Part shown: positions 50,315-60,690 of the stretch, in pieces
Layout: the number at the start of each line of letters is the position of its first letter
How positions within the stretch are numbered: the first letter of the stretch is position 1
From: Heliocybe sulcata
Lineage: Eukaryota; Basidiomycota; Agaricomycetes; Gloeophyllales; Gloeophyllaceae
DNA length: 64,000 nucleotides
NCBI GenBank assembly: GCA_004369045.1
Contig: ML213506.1
Span: 693,512-757,511, forward strand
Direction: 5' to 3'
Translations under genes and position numbers: made by a program
Notes under the pieces: model-generated
Told to the model about the DNA's origin: nothing
Databases searched by the model: none
Seen by the model: only the letters and a program-made list of their open reading frames with translations

Positions 50315-50959
50315 TACCATCGGTTGTCTTGCCCGCATGCCAAATCTGTCGTATCTTGTGAGGCTGTCCGAAATGTGTCACTGCGCCGCAGTACATCTTA
50401 CCTCTGTTAGTGTGCTAGACAGATATAAGTGATAGGCCAGAGCTTTGGACCTGCTTTCTAGAGACGAATGGATGGATGTTCTTCGATGGACCGGCATGAA
50501 TTCTAGTGAAGGTCTGAATGCTCTGGTCCGATCGGCTCATGAATATGCTAATCAGCGCCAGCATCCATGTCAGAAAAACCTGAAAACATGCGCGCGCGGT
50601 GGACATCAGGCCATAGCAAAATACAGCTCCGGCTCTGCAGGACACGACTGGCGCCAGCCGGTGGTCTGCAGGGACAAGGAATGGTGAGAAATTAACTACC
50701 CCTGGGCGTCTCAGCTTTCCCAGAACCTGGGGAGATCGAAGAGACGAACGCGGAATATTCATCATATGTGCCTGAATCTAAGTGATGCCCGCGACATCAA
50801 CTTGAAGCACACACTGACGGATCGACTTGCAACTCCGCTTACTCTCGGTCTTTCGGTAGCTGCATAGGAAACTGTGCCACTGATGAGATCAAAGAGATCC
50901 CGACATTCACATACGTCCGCACAACTGGTTTCGCGTATTAACCATCTAGGTTTGTCTCT
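50315..50959. other. intergenic region between convergent genes
   Basis: These 645 bp hold the 3' ends of TFB4 and the taspase-like gene. An 80-codon plus-strand frame at 50445 has no recognisable feature and was not called. Confidence 0.5.
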
Positions 50960-52689
50960 TCAATCTCGCGATAAACTTATCGCGCTGATAGAGATGGGAG
51001 AACTCGTTGCATCTCTGAGTGGCCGACGAAGAATCTTAATCTACCAGAACCCCATCGTGTTGAGCGTGGTATGGCACCCGGAAGAACGTCAGATAGAACC
51101 TCACCTTCGGGTTCGGGTTCGTCGAAGTAGCATGGGCAATCGCCATACTTTCCGCTGTGAACGCACACCATAGTCGGGCTGGGAAGATGCGAGAGAAATA
51201 TGAGCCAGGGCACAGAAGACAGTGAGACTTACGCGTGGGAGGAGCGGTAGGCCTATCTTCATCGACTCCCATGGTCAGCATGAGAATACCTGCATTCTGC
51301 TCGGTTTCTCGGGTTTCTCGGGTGTCGTCTTGAAACATAGACAAGATGTTTCGATGAGTATTCTCAAGGTCAGCTCAGAGGCAGATAGGAAAGGAAGTGG
51401 CGTACCACGGAATTTGGTGAGTATGCTTTCCAGGACCTGATGGGCATCCCCGTCTGGCGAGTCGTGGTATTCACGCCATAAAGACTGAGCCATATTCGAT
51501 CGTATGATATATTCGCCTGACCCTGACGACGGGTTTTTGTATGAGACAAGAGTTTGGATGAAGATGGCACATAGTTCACCGACCCGAGATGCTGCAGGCC
51601 ATCCCGTCTGAAATGTTATTTGTTGAAACATCCTGGGCCCAACAACCCGCTCCGTACACAGCGGCCTACTGCATTAAATCATGGCGCAAGTAATTGTATA
51701 TTCACAATGACCTACTTCTCCTATGCGACCAGGGTACTTCAACAGCAGTCCTCCACTTGATTGAAGGAGATAGCATCAGTGAGACTGAATGACGTCCAGT
51801 TGATAATAGCCGTAACTTGCATACCTTGAGACTCCAGCGGCAAGATGCCCCTCCATATCTAGAGCTACAGCACCTACTGTGTCTTGTCGCCCGTGTAGGT
51901 CGTGTAACTCGCTTGAAAATGCTGCATTTCCTTGTGTAACGTTTTCCAGGCGTCCTTTCCATGTTTGCCACTCTCGTCTTGCTCGTGGACTCACTAGTGC
52001 TTCCGGTGGCACTATTTCGCACCCGTTGGAGGAGGCGAATCGCCGAGCGCCGAGTGAGGCTAGGGTTCTGACATATTATACGTGGTTCGTGAAGGAGCAG
52101 AATGTGAGTAGCTTACGCCCGGACTCCAGGATAAGCATACATACAGCGGCGGGATCCGACCCAAAGAGTCGGGTTGTTTCGAATGTCTCATAACAGCATG
52201 AGCGACCCGAATGGGATTTTTTACCCCTAGGTATTAGTAGTTGGTAAACACGGGCCCTCCGGATTCACAGACCAACCTGGTACTGCACCGACGCTCCCGA
52301 ACAAAAGGTCTCTTCCGTCCATGATGGCAGCGTCGCACTCGACTTCGCCGTCCAACGTCAGATTCGAGCCATACCCTGGGCAGGCAGGCATGACTCTTAG
52401 TATCAGGGACCCGCACGACATCAAATCGCCAACCTGCATTTAGGCAGCCATCATCCTCCAAAGCAGATATCGCATCTTCTACGGCATCTGCTGCCGTAGC
52501 CCTAGCTTCTAGTCGTTCCAGAGCAGCAGTGCACGCACTGCGGCAGATAGATTATTTCCAAGCCACGGTCGTGGAAGCTCCCTTCGGTACCTACAGACGC
52601 AAGGTTTTCTTGACTTCTTTCTCATCGGAAGGAGCATGATAACCTGCGCCTCCGTGAACTGCGACCAGGAAGAACGGTTTCCGGTCCAT
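50960..52689 (-). CDS. taspase-1-like threonine aspartase (asparaginase type 2 fold)
   Basis: This is an Ntn-hydrolase that cleaves itself before a Thr, which then becomes the nucleophile; animal taspase 1 cuts MLL and TFIIA after Asp. Eleven exons read 52689-52595, 52537-52434, 52375-52277, 52226-52145, 52067-51825, 51755-51716, 51665-51584, 51522-51406, 51328-51233, 51178-51105 and 51040-50960, giving 370 residues in frame. The alpha part has FFLVAVHGGAGYHAPSDEKE, the conserved Leu/Glu-rich DAVEDAISALEDDGCLNAG and DGRDLLFGSVGAVPGVKNPI. The predicted cut is Asp189/Thr190 in QDTVGAVALD. The beta part has SSGGLLLKYPGRIGE and AAVYGAGCWAQD. DTVGAV, SGGLLLKYPGR and GCWAQ match taspase more closely than plain asparaginases. 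The natural substrate in fungi is not known to me. Confidence 0.88.
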
Positions 52690-52966
52690 CCATGCACTCG
52701 CGACTGTAGACTCAGCGTTGTAGCGTAGACTCGAGCACCAATTGAAGTTCGATATGTCCAGCAGAGGAACATCAGCTATACAATATTCCAGACTGCGAGC
52801 ATTCGACGTCCTTTGGTGCTAGTGACGAAGTTCTATACGAGCGTAGAAGCGGAAGCCCGAAGGTGGCTGAAATTATGCTCCGGACAATCGTCGGACAGAA
52901 CGCCATGTACAAGTACTGACTTGACGTGTACTCCGAATTCAGTAGATATTTATGTTAACTTCGTAC

Positions 52967-52988
52967 TTGCAAGAGATATCTCTTGCAA
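52967..52988. repeat. perfect 22-nt palindrome
   Basis: The half-site TTGCAAGAGAT is followed directly by its reverse complement ATCTCTTGCAA, with no spacer. It lies 16 bp left of the small MITE and could be a footprint of excision, a dimer binding site, or chance. Confidence 0.85.
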
Positions 52989-53004
52989 CACCAAAGCCTG
53001 TTAT

Positions 53005-53150
53005 TAGAGTGTATTTGCAGCGCGCCCCACTAAGTATTTTAGTGACGTCACTAAGGAAAGAATGCGGCTTGGCCACCAGGAAATGATGACACACTAAGGT
53101 ATTCGGCAGTTTCCGAGAGCTAAGAGACATGGCCGTGCAAATACACTCTA
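53005..53150. mobile_element. small MITE-like element, 146 bp including TA flanks
   Basis: TAGAGTGTATTTGCA (53005-53019) is matched exactly in reverse complement at 53136-53150. Taking the outer TA pairs as target duplication leaves 13-bp terminal inverted repeats. There is no coding capacity. It lies 73 bp beyond the MRI1 stop codon. Confidence 0.65.
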
Positions 53151-53223
53151 TTCTGTGTCATGCAGTCAAAACCGAGGTAACCCCTAATAAGATCCCCGTC
53201 TAGATATCCCTAACCATCACAAG

Positions 53224-54731
53224 TTACACAATACCACTAAGATCAAATGCACTCGCACCATCCTCCTTTACCGCGACACCCTTCTCCGTAACAACCGCCG
53301 AAATCAGCTCAGCGGGGGTGACATCAAAACTCGGGTTATATATCCCGTCAAGCCCCTCGGGCGTGATCATCACTGCAGCTTGCTCCTTCTGACCCTGCGC
53401 GTTCACCGAGAAGGGGTACAGTGCTCCGCGGACGACGCATGCCTCTATGGGTGGTCGGTGTTCAATGGGGATGCTGCATAGACGTGATATGATTAGCATG
53501 GGAGGTAGACGGAAAGGAGGAGAGGACCTACCCGGAGCCATCTGCGACGTCGAGGTCGACGGTGCTTACTGGGCCGATCACAATGAATGGGATATTGTGA
53601 CGCGCCGCGAGGACCGCTGCGTTGTATGTCCCGATCTACACGCAGACGCGTATCAATGTCCTGAAGCGCCTCGACTCTGATACTTGTAGAACGTACCTTG
53701 TTCGCTGTATCCCCGTTCCTTACTATTCGGTCCGCGCCGACAACTTCGGGTACATCCCAGATTAGATGCTGCACATAGCACAATATGTATGGGCTCACCG
53801 ACAGCATGGATGTCGTGATGCTGGAACAGCGATCCAACCATGGTATCACAGATCATGACGGAAGGGATTTTCAGGGTCTGAAGTTCCAATGCGGTAAGCC
53901 TGGACACAGGCGACGCAAGAGAGCATAAGCCAAACGTCATTCTTCCTGTACACCAACTGGAATAGACGCACCGGGATCCTTGATGATACGGGGTGGATTG
54001 TGTGTAATAAGCTTTGTTCAGTTTACCTGTTTCGTGCAGGTATGTAATTAATCCAAGAGCCGTGCCATATCCCTACGCCTGCTGTAAGTCGGGTACACAA
54101 CCCAAAGGACAAAAGCGTACCGATGTAGCCAGCGATCCCGTGTTGCAAACGGTCATAACATTTAGCCCCTCACCGCTCCCTCCTCTCTTCTTGACCTGCT
54201 CGATCAACCACTCCCCACCATTCTTCGACATCTGCTTGTTCCGTCCAACATCCTCATCTGCCACCGCCTTTCCTTCCGCAATTAGGTCCTCCACGACGGC
54301 TCGGACCTCCTTTCCCTCCGCAATGGCAGAGTTCAGCGTCTTCGTTAGGCGGCGCGTCGCCGCGCCCAAGTTGACTGCTGTCGGCCGCGCGGTGTACAGA
54401 AAGCTCAGAATCGCCTCGACGTGCGTTTTCAGAGCATCCGTCGATGACAAGAAGTCAGGCGGTGGTGAAGATTTCAACGCCCGGGATAGATGAGACGCGA
54501 AGGAGAGCGCTGCGAGGGAGGCAATGGCAGGCGCTCCCCGAATCTATGTAGAACATAGACAGTAATAAATCAGTTATATGAAGGAAAAAGGGACTAATCA
54601 CGAACCTTCATCGACTTGATGGCATCGTGCGCCTCCTCGATTGTATCGACCTCTATCCATTCTGTCGAATGTGGCAGCAATAGCTGGTTAACAATCTTAA
54701 TGCTATCCCCGTCCGTCTCTATGGATGTCAT
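53224..54731 (-). CDS. MRI1: methylthioribose-1-phosphate isomerase
   Basis: MRI1 converts methylthioribose-1-phosphate to methylthioribulose-1-phosphate in the methionine salvage pathway. Seven exons read 54731-54606, 54543-54121, 54072-53972, 53899-53799, 53743-53697, 53635-53532 and 53473-53224, giving 383 residues in frame. An ATG 15 nt upstream (54746) is also in frame and would add five residues. Family motifs are [34 protein letters not shown], catalytic Cys175 in [19 protein letters not shown] and catalytic Asp255 in [20 protein letters not shown]. The end [12 protein letters not shown]-like segment ([20 protein letters not shown]) is typical. A GTAAAC inside exon 3 looks like a donor but is coding ([20 protein letters not shown]). 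Confidence 0.96.
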
Positions 54732-54746
54732 CCCGTGCGCAGTCAT

Positions 54747-55453
54747 AATAATGCCTTTCCAATGAGTGCGAGGCGCAGAAATTTGGTGGATCGGGAGATG
54801 GTAGTGGCTGCAGAGCGGCAGTGCACTGATAAGATCTTGAGATGGCGAGATCTTGCGTCATTTTTCGCTCAGATCTGATCGGCAGAATCCACGTGGCCCT
54901 GAGCCGCTTAGCAGTGCAAGCTGTGCCGGTGCGGGGACGACAAGCAGTTGCTGTAACCGAAGAGCTGTTACAATTCAGAGCAGATGAGACAGCTGCGGAG
55001 GCTTGAAAGCGTGCGTAAAGTGCAAATACAGGCCTCCGACACGGATCCAGTGAGTTAGTGATCCTTGAATGCCGGGTTCCCGGCGATGTCCTGCGCACAG
55101 TTCCCACTCTGCCTGAGTTACGGACGTTGATGAGTAGTTAGGTCAGAAACGACGTGGACCAGCACCCACGCTGTTGAAAAGATAATTGGTAGTGCGGATG
55201 CTGCGGTTGCGACCGTGGTACCGATGCGCTGCGATTACGTCGTGTACGATTGGACATGAGCAACGCGCCAGCAGGTCGGGCGTAAAGCGGTGCCCTGTAC
55301 GGTGTAGGTTAGGGTTATGTCGGATATCTCTACCGTCACATGGTATACCGGCGGGAGAATATTATGAGCACACGTTGCTATATATTTGCCAGCCGGAAAT
55401 AGGACATACGCGGAGGGCACTAAGGGTACGAAGCGGATCCTCATAGATGAGGC
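54747..55453. other. intergenic region
   Basis: About 0.7 kb separate the MRI1 start from the stop of the next minus-strand gene. Only short frames are present. No repeat or RNA gene was recognised. Confidence 0.5.
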
Positions 55454-56472
55454 TCATGAACGTCCTACAACCACGCGTTCTTTGCCCCAAGGGTCTTGCC
55501 AAATTTCAGTATCTCGTATACCAGCTTCCTCTTGCACGATTGTCCGGACATCGTGCGCTTGTTTGTCTCCGACTTCGAAGACAAGAAGCCCTCGGGGCTT
55601 GAGTAATTTCATCTCCGCTGTGAGCTGCGCAATGCGATGATAGAAGGACAAGCCATGCTGATCCCCTGAATCCGGCGGATCACCTAATAAGGCGCGAGGA
55701 TCTTCATAATCCTTGACCGAGGGTGGCAATGATTTGTATTCTTCCCTTGAAATGTATGGCGGATTTGAGGTGATCACGTCAAACGAGGGTCGGAGCAGGT
55801 GTGAAGACCACGTTGCGGGATGGAAGACATCCCCCAGAATGGGCGTGAAGACGTTTTGATCGCAAGTACCAGCACCAGAAGCACTTGGAGTGCCACAGAC
55901 AGCCGCATTGTCCATTGATAATTGTACGGCTTCGGCTGATATGTCGAAGCCAACCGCGCGAACGCTTCCACGAGGCCAAAGATGGCACAGAAGCAGGGGT
56001 ATACAACCGGAGCCTGTTAATATCGGCATAATAGAACAGAAAGAGTGAATAGGCACGCTAAATGCATAAAGGAGGATAGTAAACCTGTACAGATGTCCAA
56101 CAGGCTGATGGGCTTGTCTCGAGAGGGCGTGAGCGTCTGTGATAGTCTAATCGTCCAGTGTTCGGTTTCCGGTCTCGGGATGAGGACCGGCGGCCGGATG
56201 AGCAGATTGAGCGGGCCAAACGGCTGAGTCCCTGCCGGCGTATGAGCGCATAAGCCGCAATGACCGACAAAGAGCGGAAATGGCGCACCTAGGATATACT
56301 GCAACGGCTCACCTTGCGCTCTGCGCGACACCATCGTTTCAAGGTTCAATTCGGGGAGGCGTTCCGGCCGACCCACTCGCAAGGCCTCCTTCATCCACCG
56401 CAGCTCCAGGATGGCTGCATCCCTGCCAATTGCCTTTGCTAGAGTCTTGAGAAGATGGTCCGGGCGAGGCAT
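55454..56472 (-). CDS. release-factor glutamine methyltransferase (HemK/MTQ1 type)
   Basis: HemK-type enzymes methylate the Gln of the GGQ loop of translation release factors; the fungal MTQ1 form works in mitochondria. Two exons (56472-56085, 56013-55454) give 315 residues in frame. The ATG at 56472 is the first in frame. The N-terminal helical substrate-binding part ends RRAQGEPLQYILGAPFPLF. The linker RPPVLIPRPETEHW is typical. The SAM-binding fold has LLDICTGSGCIPLLL, VGFDISAEAV and the catalytic NPPY at 213-216 in SNPPYISREEYKSL. Later segments are YRALLG-like EDPRALLGDPPDSGDQHGLS and GLLVFEVGDKQA. The extra stretch between strand 3 and NPPY is longer than in bacteria. MTQ1 is favoured over cytosolic MTQ2 because of the HemK-like N-terminal domain. 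Confidence 0.9.
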
Positions 56473-56821
56473 CCAAGGCAAGGCGAGGCAGGCATCCAAG
56501 GCAAGTACGCCACAGGCTTGCCAGGTTCTTGCCAATGCAGGACTCCGTAAGTCCGTAAGTCCGAGAGTAATGCAAGCCGACGTCACGACTCACAACGTTG
56601 AGCCGGATGCCGCCGGACCGGAGAGACGACCCACCGGCAATTGCCGATCTGCCGACATGCAAAGACCATCGCCAGAAAGGGAAAACTGTAGACCGCCCCC
56701 GCCGTCACAGCTGTGAGCACCTGCCCGGTCTTCTGCCACATAACAAGCAGTCGTCCCTGCTGCCTGCTCCATCCCCTCCCCCGCCGACGCCGACGACGTC
56801 TTTTATGCCCTGCTCATCGAC

Positions 56822-58967
56822 ATGTCCGTCACTGCCATCAGCACAGCCGAGCTTACTGGGTCTATAGGCGGCCCTTCGTCGCTACAGCCAAGCAGTCTTG
56901 GGGCTGCTTCTTTCGCTGCTGGCCCCTCTCAGAGCAGTTTCCAGGATTCAGAGGACGGGTCCTCTTCAAGCGGCAAGACTCCGAAAAAGAAGTCAGGTTC
57001 GTACAGGCGCAAGCGCACGGGAACGCCCGACGAAAGTGGCACATCGTTATCTCAGGCCTCGAGGACCAGGGACGGTCCCAAGAAGAAGAAAGCGAATCGT
57101 GCTTGCCTGCTATGCCAGAAAGCGCATCTCACTTGCGACGACTGTGAGCACACATTCTTCTACAGTACGATGTTGAGGGAGTTAATGCGGGCGCTGTCCG
57201 GTTGACAGCTCGACCATGCCAAAGATGCGTAAAGCGAGGCTTGGCCAACAGCTGCACAGAAGGGCACAGGAAGAAGGCAAAGTATTTATTGGAAGACGAT
57301 GAGATGGGTATGATGGTATACATCTGTCAATCGTGCATATCGTCACGCGACCTTAGAATCTGTAAAAACCCGAAAGTCGACTCCGCCAGCTGCGCCGCCC
57401 AAGGAAGTGGAACCAGCACCATTAACCACCTGTAAATATATATCCTCTCGCATACGAGCGCCGGCTGATTTTTTTGCTTCCAGCGGAACCGTTCCTAGCG
57501 AACGATCCCATGTTCGATCTTACCTTCAACCCCAGCTATAACTTTGTTTCCGAGGCCGCTAACCTCGAATATTCCATACTTTCACAAATACTCGGTTCGA
57601 GCCCCGAGTCTGATACAGGCGCGCCCTTCTCCAGCTCCACATGGCCGTCAGATCCTATGTCGCCTACTTTCCCTGACTCTCCTGCTCAGTACACTACGAA
57701 CACATCATTGGGTGGTGCAGCGGACGATTATGCTACTACAACGTCACCGTATGTTGATCAACCCCTTGCAATTATGTCTTCAGACACTACATTGAAGCCC
57801 GATTCCAGCTTATCAAATAATTTCATGACCCTAACCTATCCCACACCTGGGCAAGTCCAAGATCAGCAGTCTTCGCAAGGGGGAAGTACCCCGTTCTCGG
57901 CACAGGCCTTTGAACGATCCGATGCATTGCAGGAATACCAAGCTCAGTTCCCGCTCCCCGAGCGGCCATCGTCGACTCCGACCGTTTCGGACTCGATATA
58001 TGCCAGCACGGCAAAATACACGGAAGACAGTCGTACTTCCCCGCCGATCTCAGTCGACTCTCCCAGCACCGAGACATCGAGCTCGGACATTCCGCTGGTC
58101 GGCGGGCGTCCCGATGTGTATAAGACCATCACAGCGCCGTACGACTACACCGAGGGGTACCACTTCCTCATGAAGCACTTACCTACCCGGTGCGTATGCC
58201 ATGGCTGACCTGGGTCGTTATTTTGTCCTCCCATGCTAGCCATATTATCAAGTGGGGACCGAGCTCTGATGGTGTTGCCTTGTTCTATGTACTTGGTTGT
58301 GCATTGAAGGTTCGAGAAGAACGACATTCTGCGTGTCGTCCGTGCACTGGCTATTATCCGACCTTCCCTTATTGCACTGCAGATGCCGTTGTCCGAAGAG
58401 GACGAGGTCTTTGTGGAGAAGTCTTTCCAACGATCGTTGGTGGTGCGTGTTGCTCTTTGTACGAGAATTATTGTATGCCTTATGGTTGTATAGGAACTTG
58501 AGAAATTGATATCGTTCAACGGTACCCCTACCGTCGTCTGGCGGAGGACGGGCGAAATCTGTCTTGCAGGCTCTGAATTCTGCATGCTCACAGAATGGCA
58601 CCGGGACGAGCTGGTCAACGGCAGAAAATACATATACGAGGTAACGTCCTTCAGCCATCATGATGAGGTCCACGAAGTTCATATGGCCGCTTCACCGCAT
58701 CACACGTAGCTCTTCGAAAACTCTTCTGTTGTGGAGTACTGGGAGAATTTTGCGTCGCATGCGTTTGAAAACACGACACAGTCGGTATATTCACATTGCG
58801 TTTTGCTGAAACCTTCAGGTGCACCGGTGCCTTGTACATTCTGTTTCACGATACGGAGAGATATATTCGATTTGCCTAGTCTTGTGATAGGTACGCTTTT
58901 CCTGCAGTCTCGGGAAGAGAATTTATGCTGAATGAAGAGTACAGGTCAATGGTTACCGCTTCTATGA
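56822..58967 (+). CDS. ERT1: zinc-cluster transcription factor of the ERT1/AcuK family
   Basis: ERT1/AcuK regulators control gluconeogenesis and the shift from fermentation to respiration. Eight exons (56822-57143, 57209-57307, 57357-57431, 57484-58189, 58310-58442, 58494-58640, 58710-58890, 58945-58967) give 561 residues in frame. The Zn2Cys6 cluster spans Cys95 to Cys123 with spacing CX2CX6CX5CX2CX8C ([30 protein letters not shown]) followed by [11 protein letters not shown], as in ERT1. A Ser/Thr/Pro-rich middle (including [13 protein letters not shown]) leads to a PAS-like C-terminal domain: [34 protein letters not shown] and [20 protein letters not shown]. The last exon adds only seven residues. 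The family is firm; the exact targets in this organism are unknown. Confidence 0.93.
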
Positions 58968-59300
58968 CCTATGTTCACGATTTTCATATACCTCGCTTTG
59001 CGTTCCTCGTCATGCTCACTTATGTTCAGCTCAGCTGGCAACACGAAACATGTTGCTAGGACCACGTTTCGTAGGTTATCGTCGCCTTGCTGTGTTGTCG
59101 CTATCGCCTGTAGAGTAACTGTACCATAATGTGCCATGTCTGCAGGTCATTTTCGGATCAAAAATAGAGGAAATGGTATGGATAAAGCTACCGATTATAC
59201 CAACCGCATGCATGATAAAAGTAACGACAAATCCGAGTCTAGTCCACGGTCCTTTAGAATGAACTACGGGAGGGATACATGTTTGGCGGCTGGCGAGTTA
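58968..59300. other. intergenic region between convergent genes
   Basis: These 333 bp hold the 3' ends of ERT1 and PRA1. Nothing else was recognised. Confidence 0.5.
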
Positions 59301-60085
59301 TTACACGGCCTCTTGTACTGTGGCGTACTCGCTCTCGATGCCAGGTTCCATGATGCACGCGTGGCCAATGATAACAACGCCCGAGGCGCCAACTAGCCAG
59401 AAGAAGGTGCCAAGAGGCGATGCCCACCAAAGTAGGGGTATGCCAATGCAGAATAAGACGGTATAGAGCTGTTTCTGTGTGATGGTGCGGTCGCCAAACT
59501 GAACGGGGTCGGCGCCTGTGCAACAAATTCGGTCAGCAAGGGAGGTACGTGCTCGGGTGGTAAGATGCATACCGAATTTGTTAATGAGGCCGAATCCGCC
59601 CACGAGGAAAGCAAGGGAAATGAGGAGCCAGTAGTTAGAGACGCTGGAATCAATAACGTTAGCCTATAGAAGATACTAAGTTGGACGGGTCACTCACACG
59701 GCGTAGACCGCCAGGACTGCGATAATCAATCCATAGTTGCCTGACACACCGTATGCTAAGCATCTTTGTCGCCTACCCTCGAACGGACTACATACCGGAG
59801 AAGTAGCGCGTGTTGTATGATATCCGCTACAGGTCATGATCAGCCTTCGCCGGAGAACAAGGTAGACAATCAGACGCACCGATGTAGCAGTGTTCAAGTC
59901 CGCTGGTCTCGAGATGCGGTTGAAGTCAAAGAATTCTTGGGGTGGTCTCAATGCGCTAAGTCTCGTTTCCTGAAGACATGACGGATCCGGGTGTTAACGT
60001 GAGAGCTTGATGCGAGACTGGCTAGCGAACGCACTCTGAACGACTTGACAGCGTCGGTGACACGGAGGAGAGTATCCATCGACAT
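59301..60085 (-). CDS. PRA1/Yip3 family prenylated Rab acceptor
   Basis: PRA1 proteins are four-helix hairpin membrane proteins of the ER and Golgi that bind prenylated Rab GTPases and affect vesicle traffic. Six exons (60085-60035, 59969-59880, 59826-59796, 59740-59698, 59643-59573, 59515-59301) give 166 residues in frame. The typical core reads PPQEFFDFNRISRPADLNTA, RISYNTRYFSGNYGLIIAVL, then the paired hydrophobic segments VSNYWLLISLAFLVGGFG and LYTVLFCIGIPLLWWASPLG with FFWLVGASGVVIIGHACI. The polar C-terminus ends ESEYATVQEAV. Two very short exons (31 and 43 nt) are normal for fungi. It diverges from CDC26. Confidence 0.93.
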
Positions 60086-60284
60086 TGGTGGTTGAGGATG
60101 GTGAGGACGAGGAAGGACTGGAGAGAGAGTTGACGTCGAGCGCAGTAGGTGTACACGTCTTGCCTATTTCCGAGGCGCAACGCGCGCACCGGCGGCACCG
60201 CATTGTGTGGCACGCGCAGCAGACACGTCGTTGTCTACCTTATACTCTCACTCTTGCCCAGCCGTTGAACGCTGACTGTCTGCT
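60086..60284. promoter_or_regulatory. bidirectional promoter between PRA1 and CDC26
   Basis: Only 199 bp lie between the two divergent ATGs, so promoter and 5' UTR sequences of both genes must share this space. Confidence 0.6.
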
Positions 60285-60524
60285 ATGATCCGCCGCGAGC
60301 CTACGCGCATTGTCATGAACGACTCGGACGTTCAGGATATCCGGGACATGCTCGCGAAGAAGCGTGCACTGCTCGGAGACGACAAGACCAAAACTACTGC
60401 AAGAAAGGGCCACCGAAACTCTAGCAAGGGCGGGCCTGAACCACACCTGGCCTACGCCCACGTCGCAGATGCCCAAAGACAAAGACAAGCGATGACTAGG
60501 GAGCAGCGGCTGGGACTACAGTAG
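60285..60524 (+). CDS. CDC26: anaphase-promoting complex subunit CDC26
   Basis: CDC26 is a tiny APC/C subunit whose N-terminus lies in the TPR superhelix of Cdc16/APC6 and stabilises it. This intronless gene encodes 79 residues. The N-terminus MIRREPTRIVMNDSDVQDI matches the family signature (Met, bulky residue, Arg-Arg, x-Pro-Thr-Arg, hydrophobic), followed by a charged helix RDMLAKKRALLGDD. The C-terminal half is basic and polar. The assignment rests on the first 35 residues, which is all the family conserves. Confidence 0.85.
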   Translation: MIRREPTRIVMNDSDVQDIRDMLAKKRALLGDDKTKTTARKGHRNSSKGGPEPHLAYAHVADAQRQRQAMTREQRLGLQ

Positions 60525-60690
60525 TTCGCTACGCGTCTCGCAGGTGAGAATGGTCCCAGGGCGTACACCATTCATCTGTTGATGGCAGAGGAACAAACAG
60601 GTACAGCATGACAGCTATGGCATAGAAAAGTACATATGACATTGAGAGTTGTGCATTTCAGGGTTCATTGTAATAACATATCCGCGTCTA

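Larger units (their letters stand above)
52690..53223. other. intergenic region carrying a palindrome and a small MITE
   Basis: This 534-bp gap lies between the start of the taspase-like gene and the stop of MRI1, both on the minus strand. It contains the palindrome at 52967-52988 and the inverted-repeat element at 53005-53150. Confidence 0.6.

Noticed and set aside
50445-50687. 80-codon frame between TFB4 and the taspase-like gene
   Set aside because: It has no family signal, lies between two convergent 3' ends, and is within chance length.
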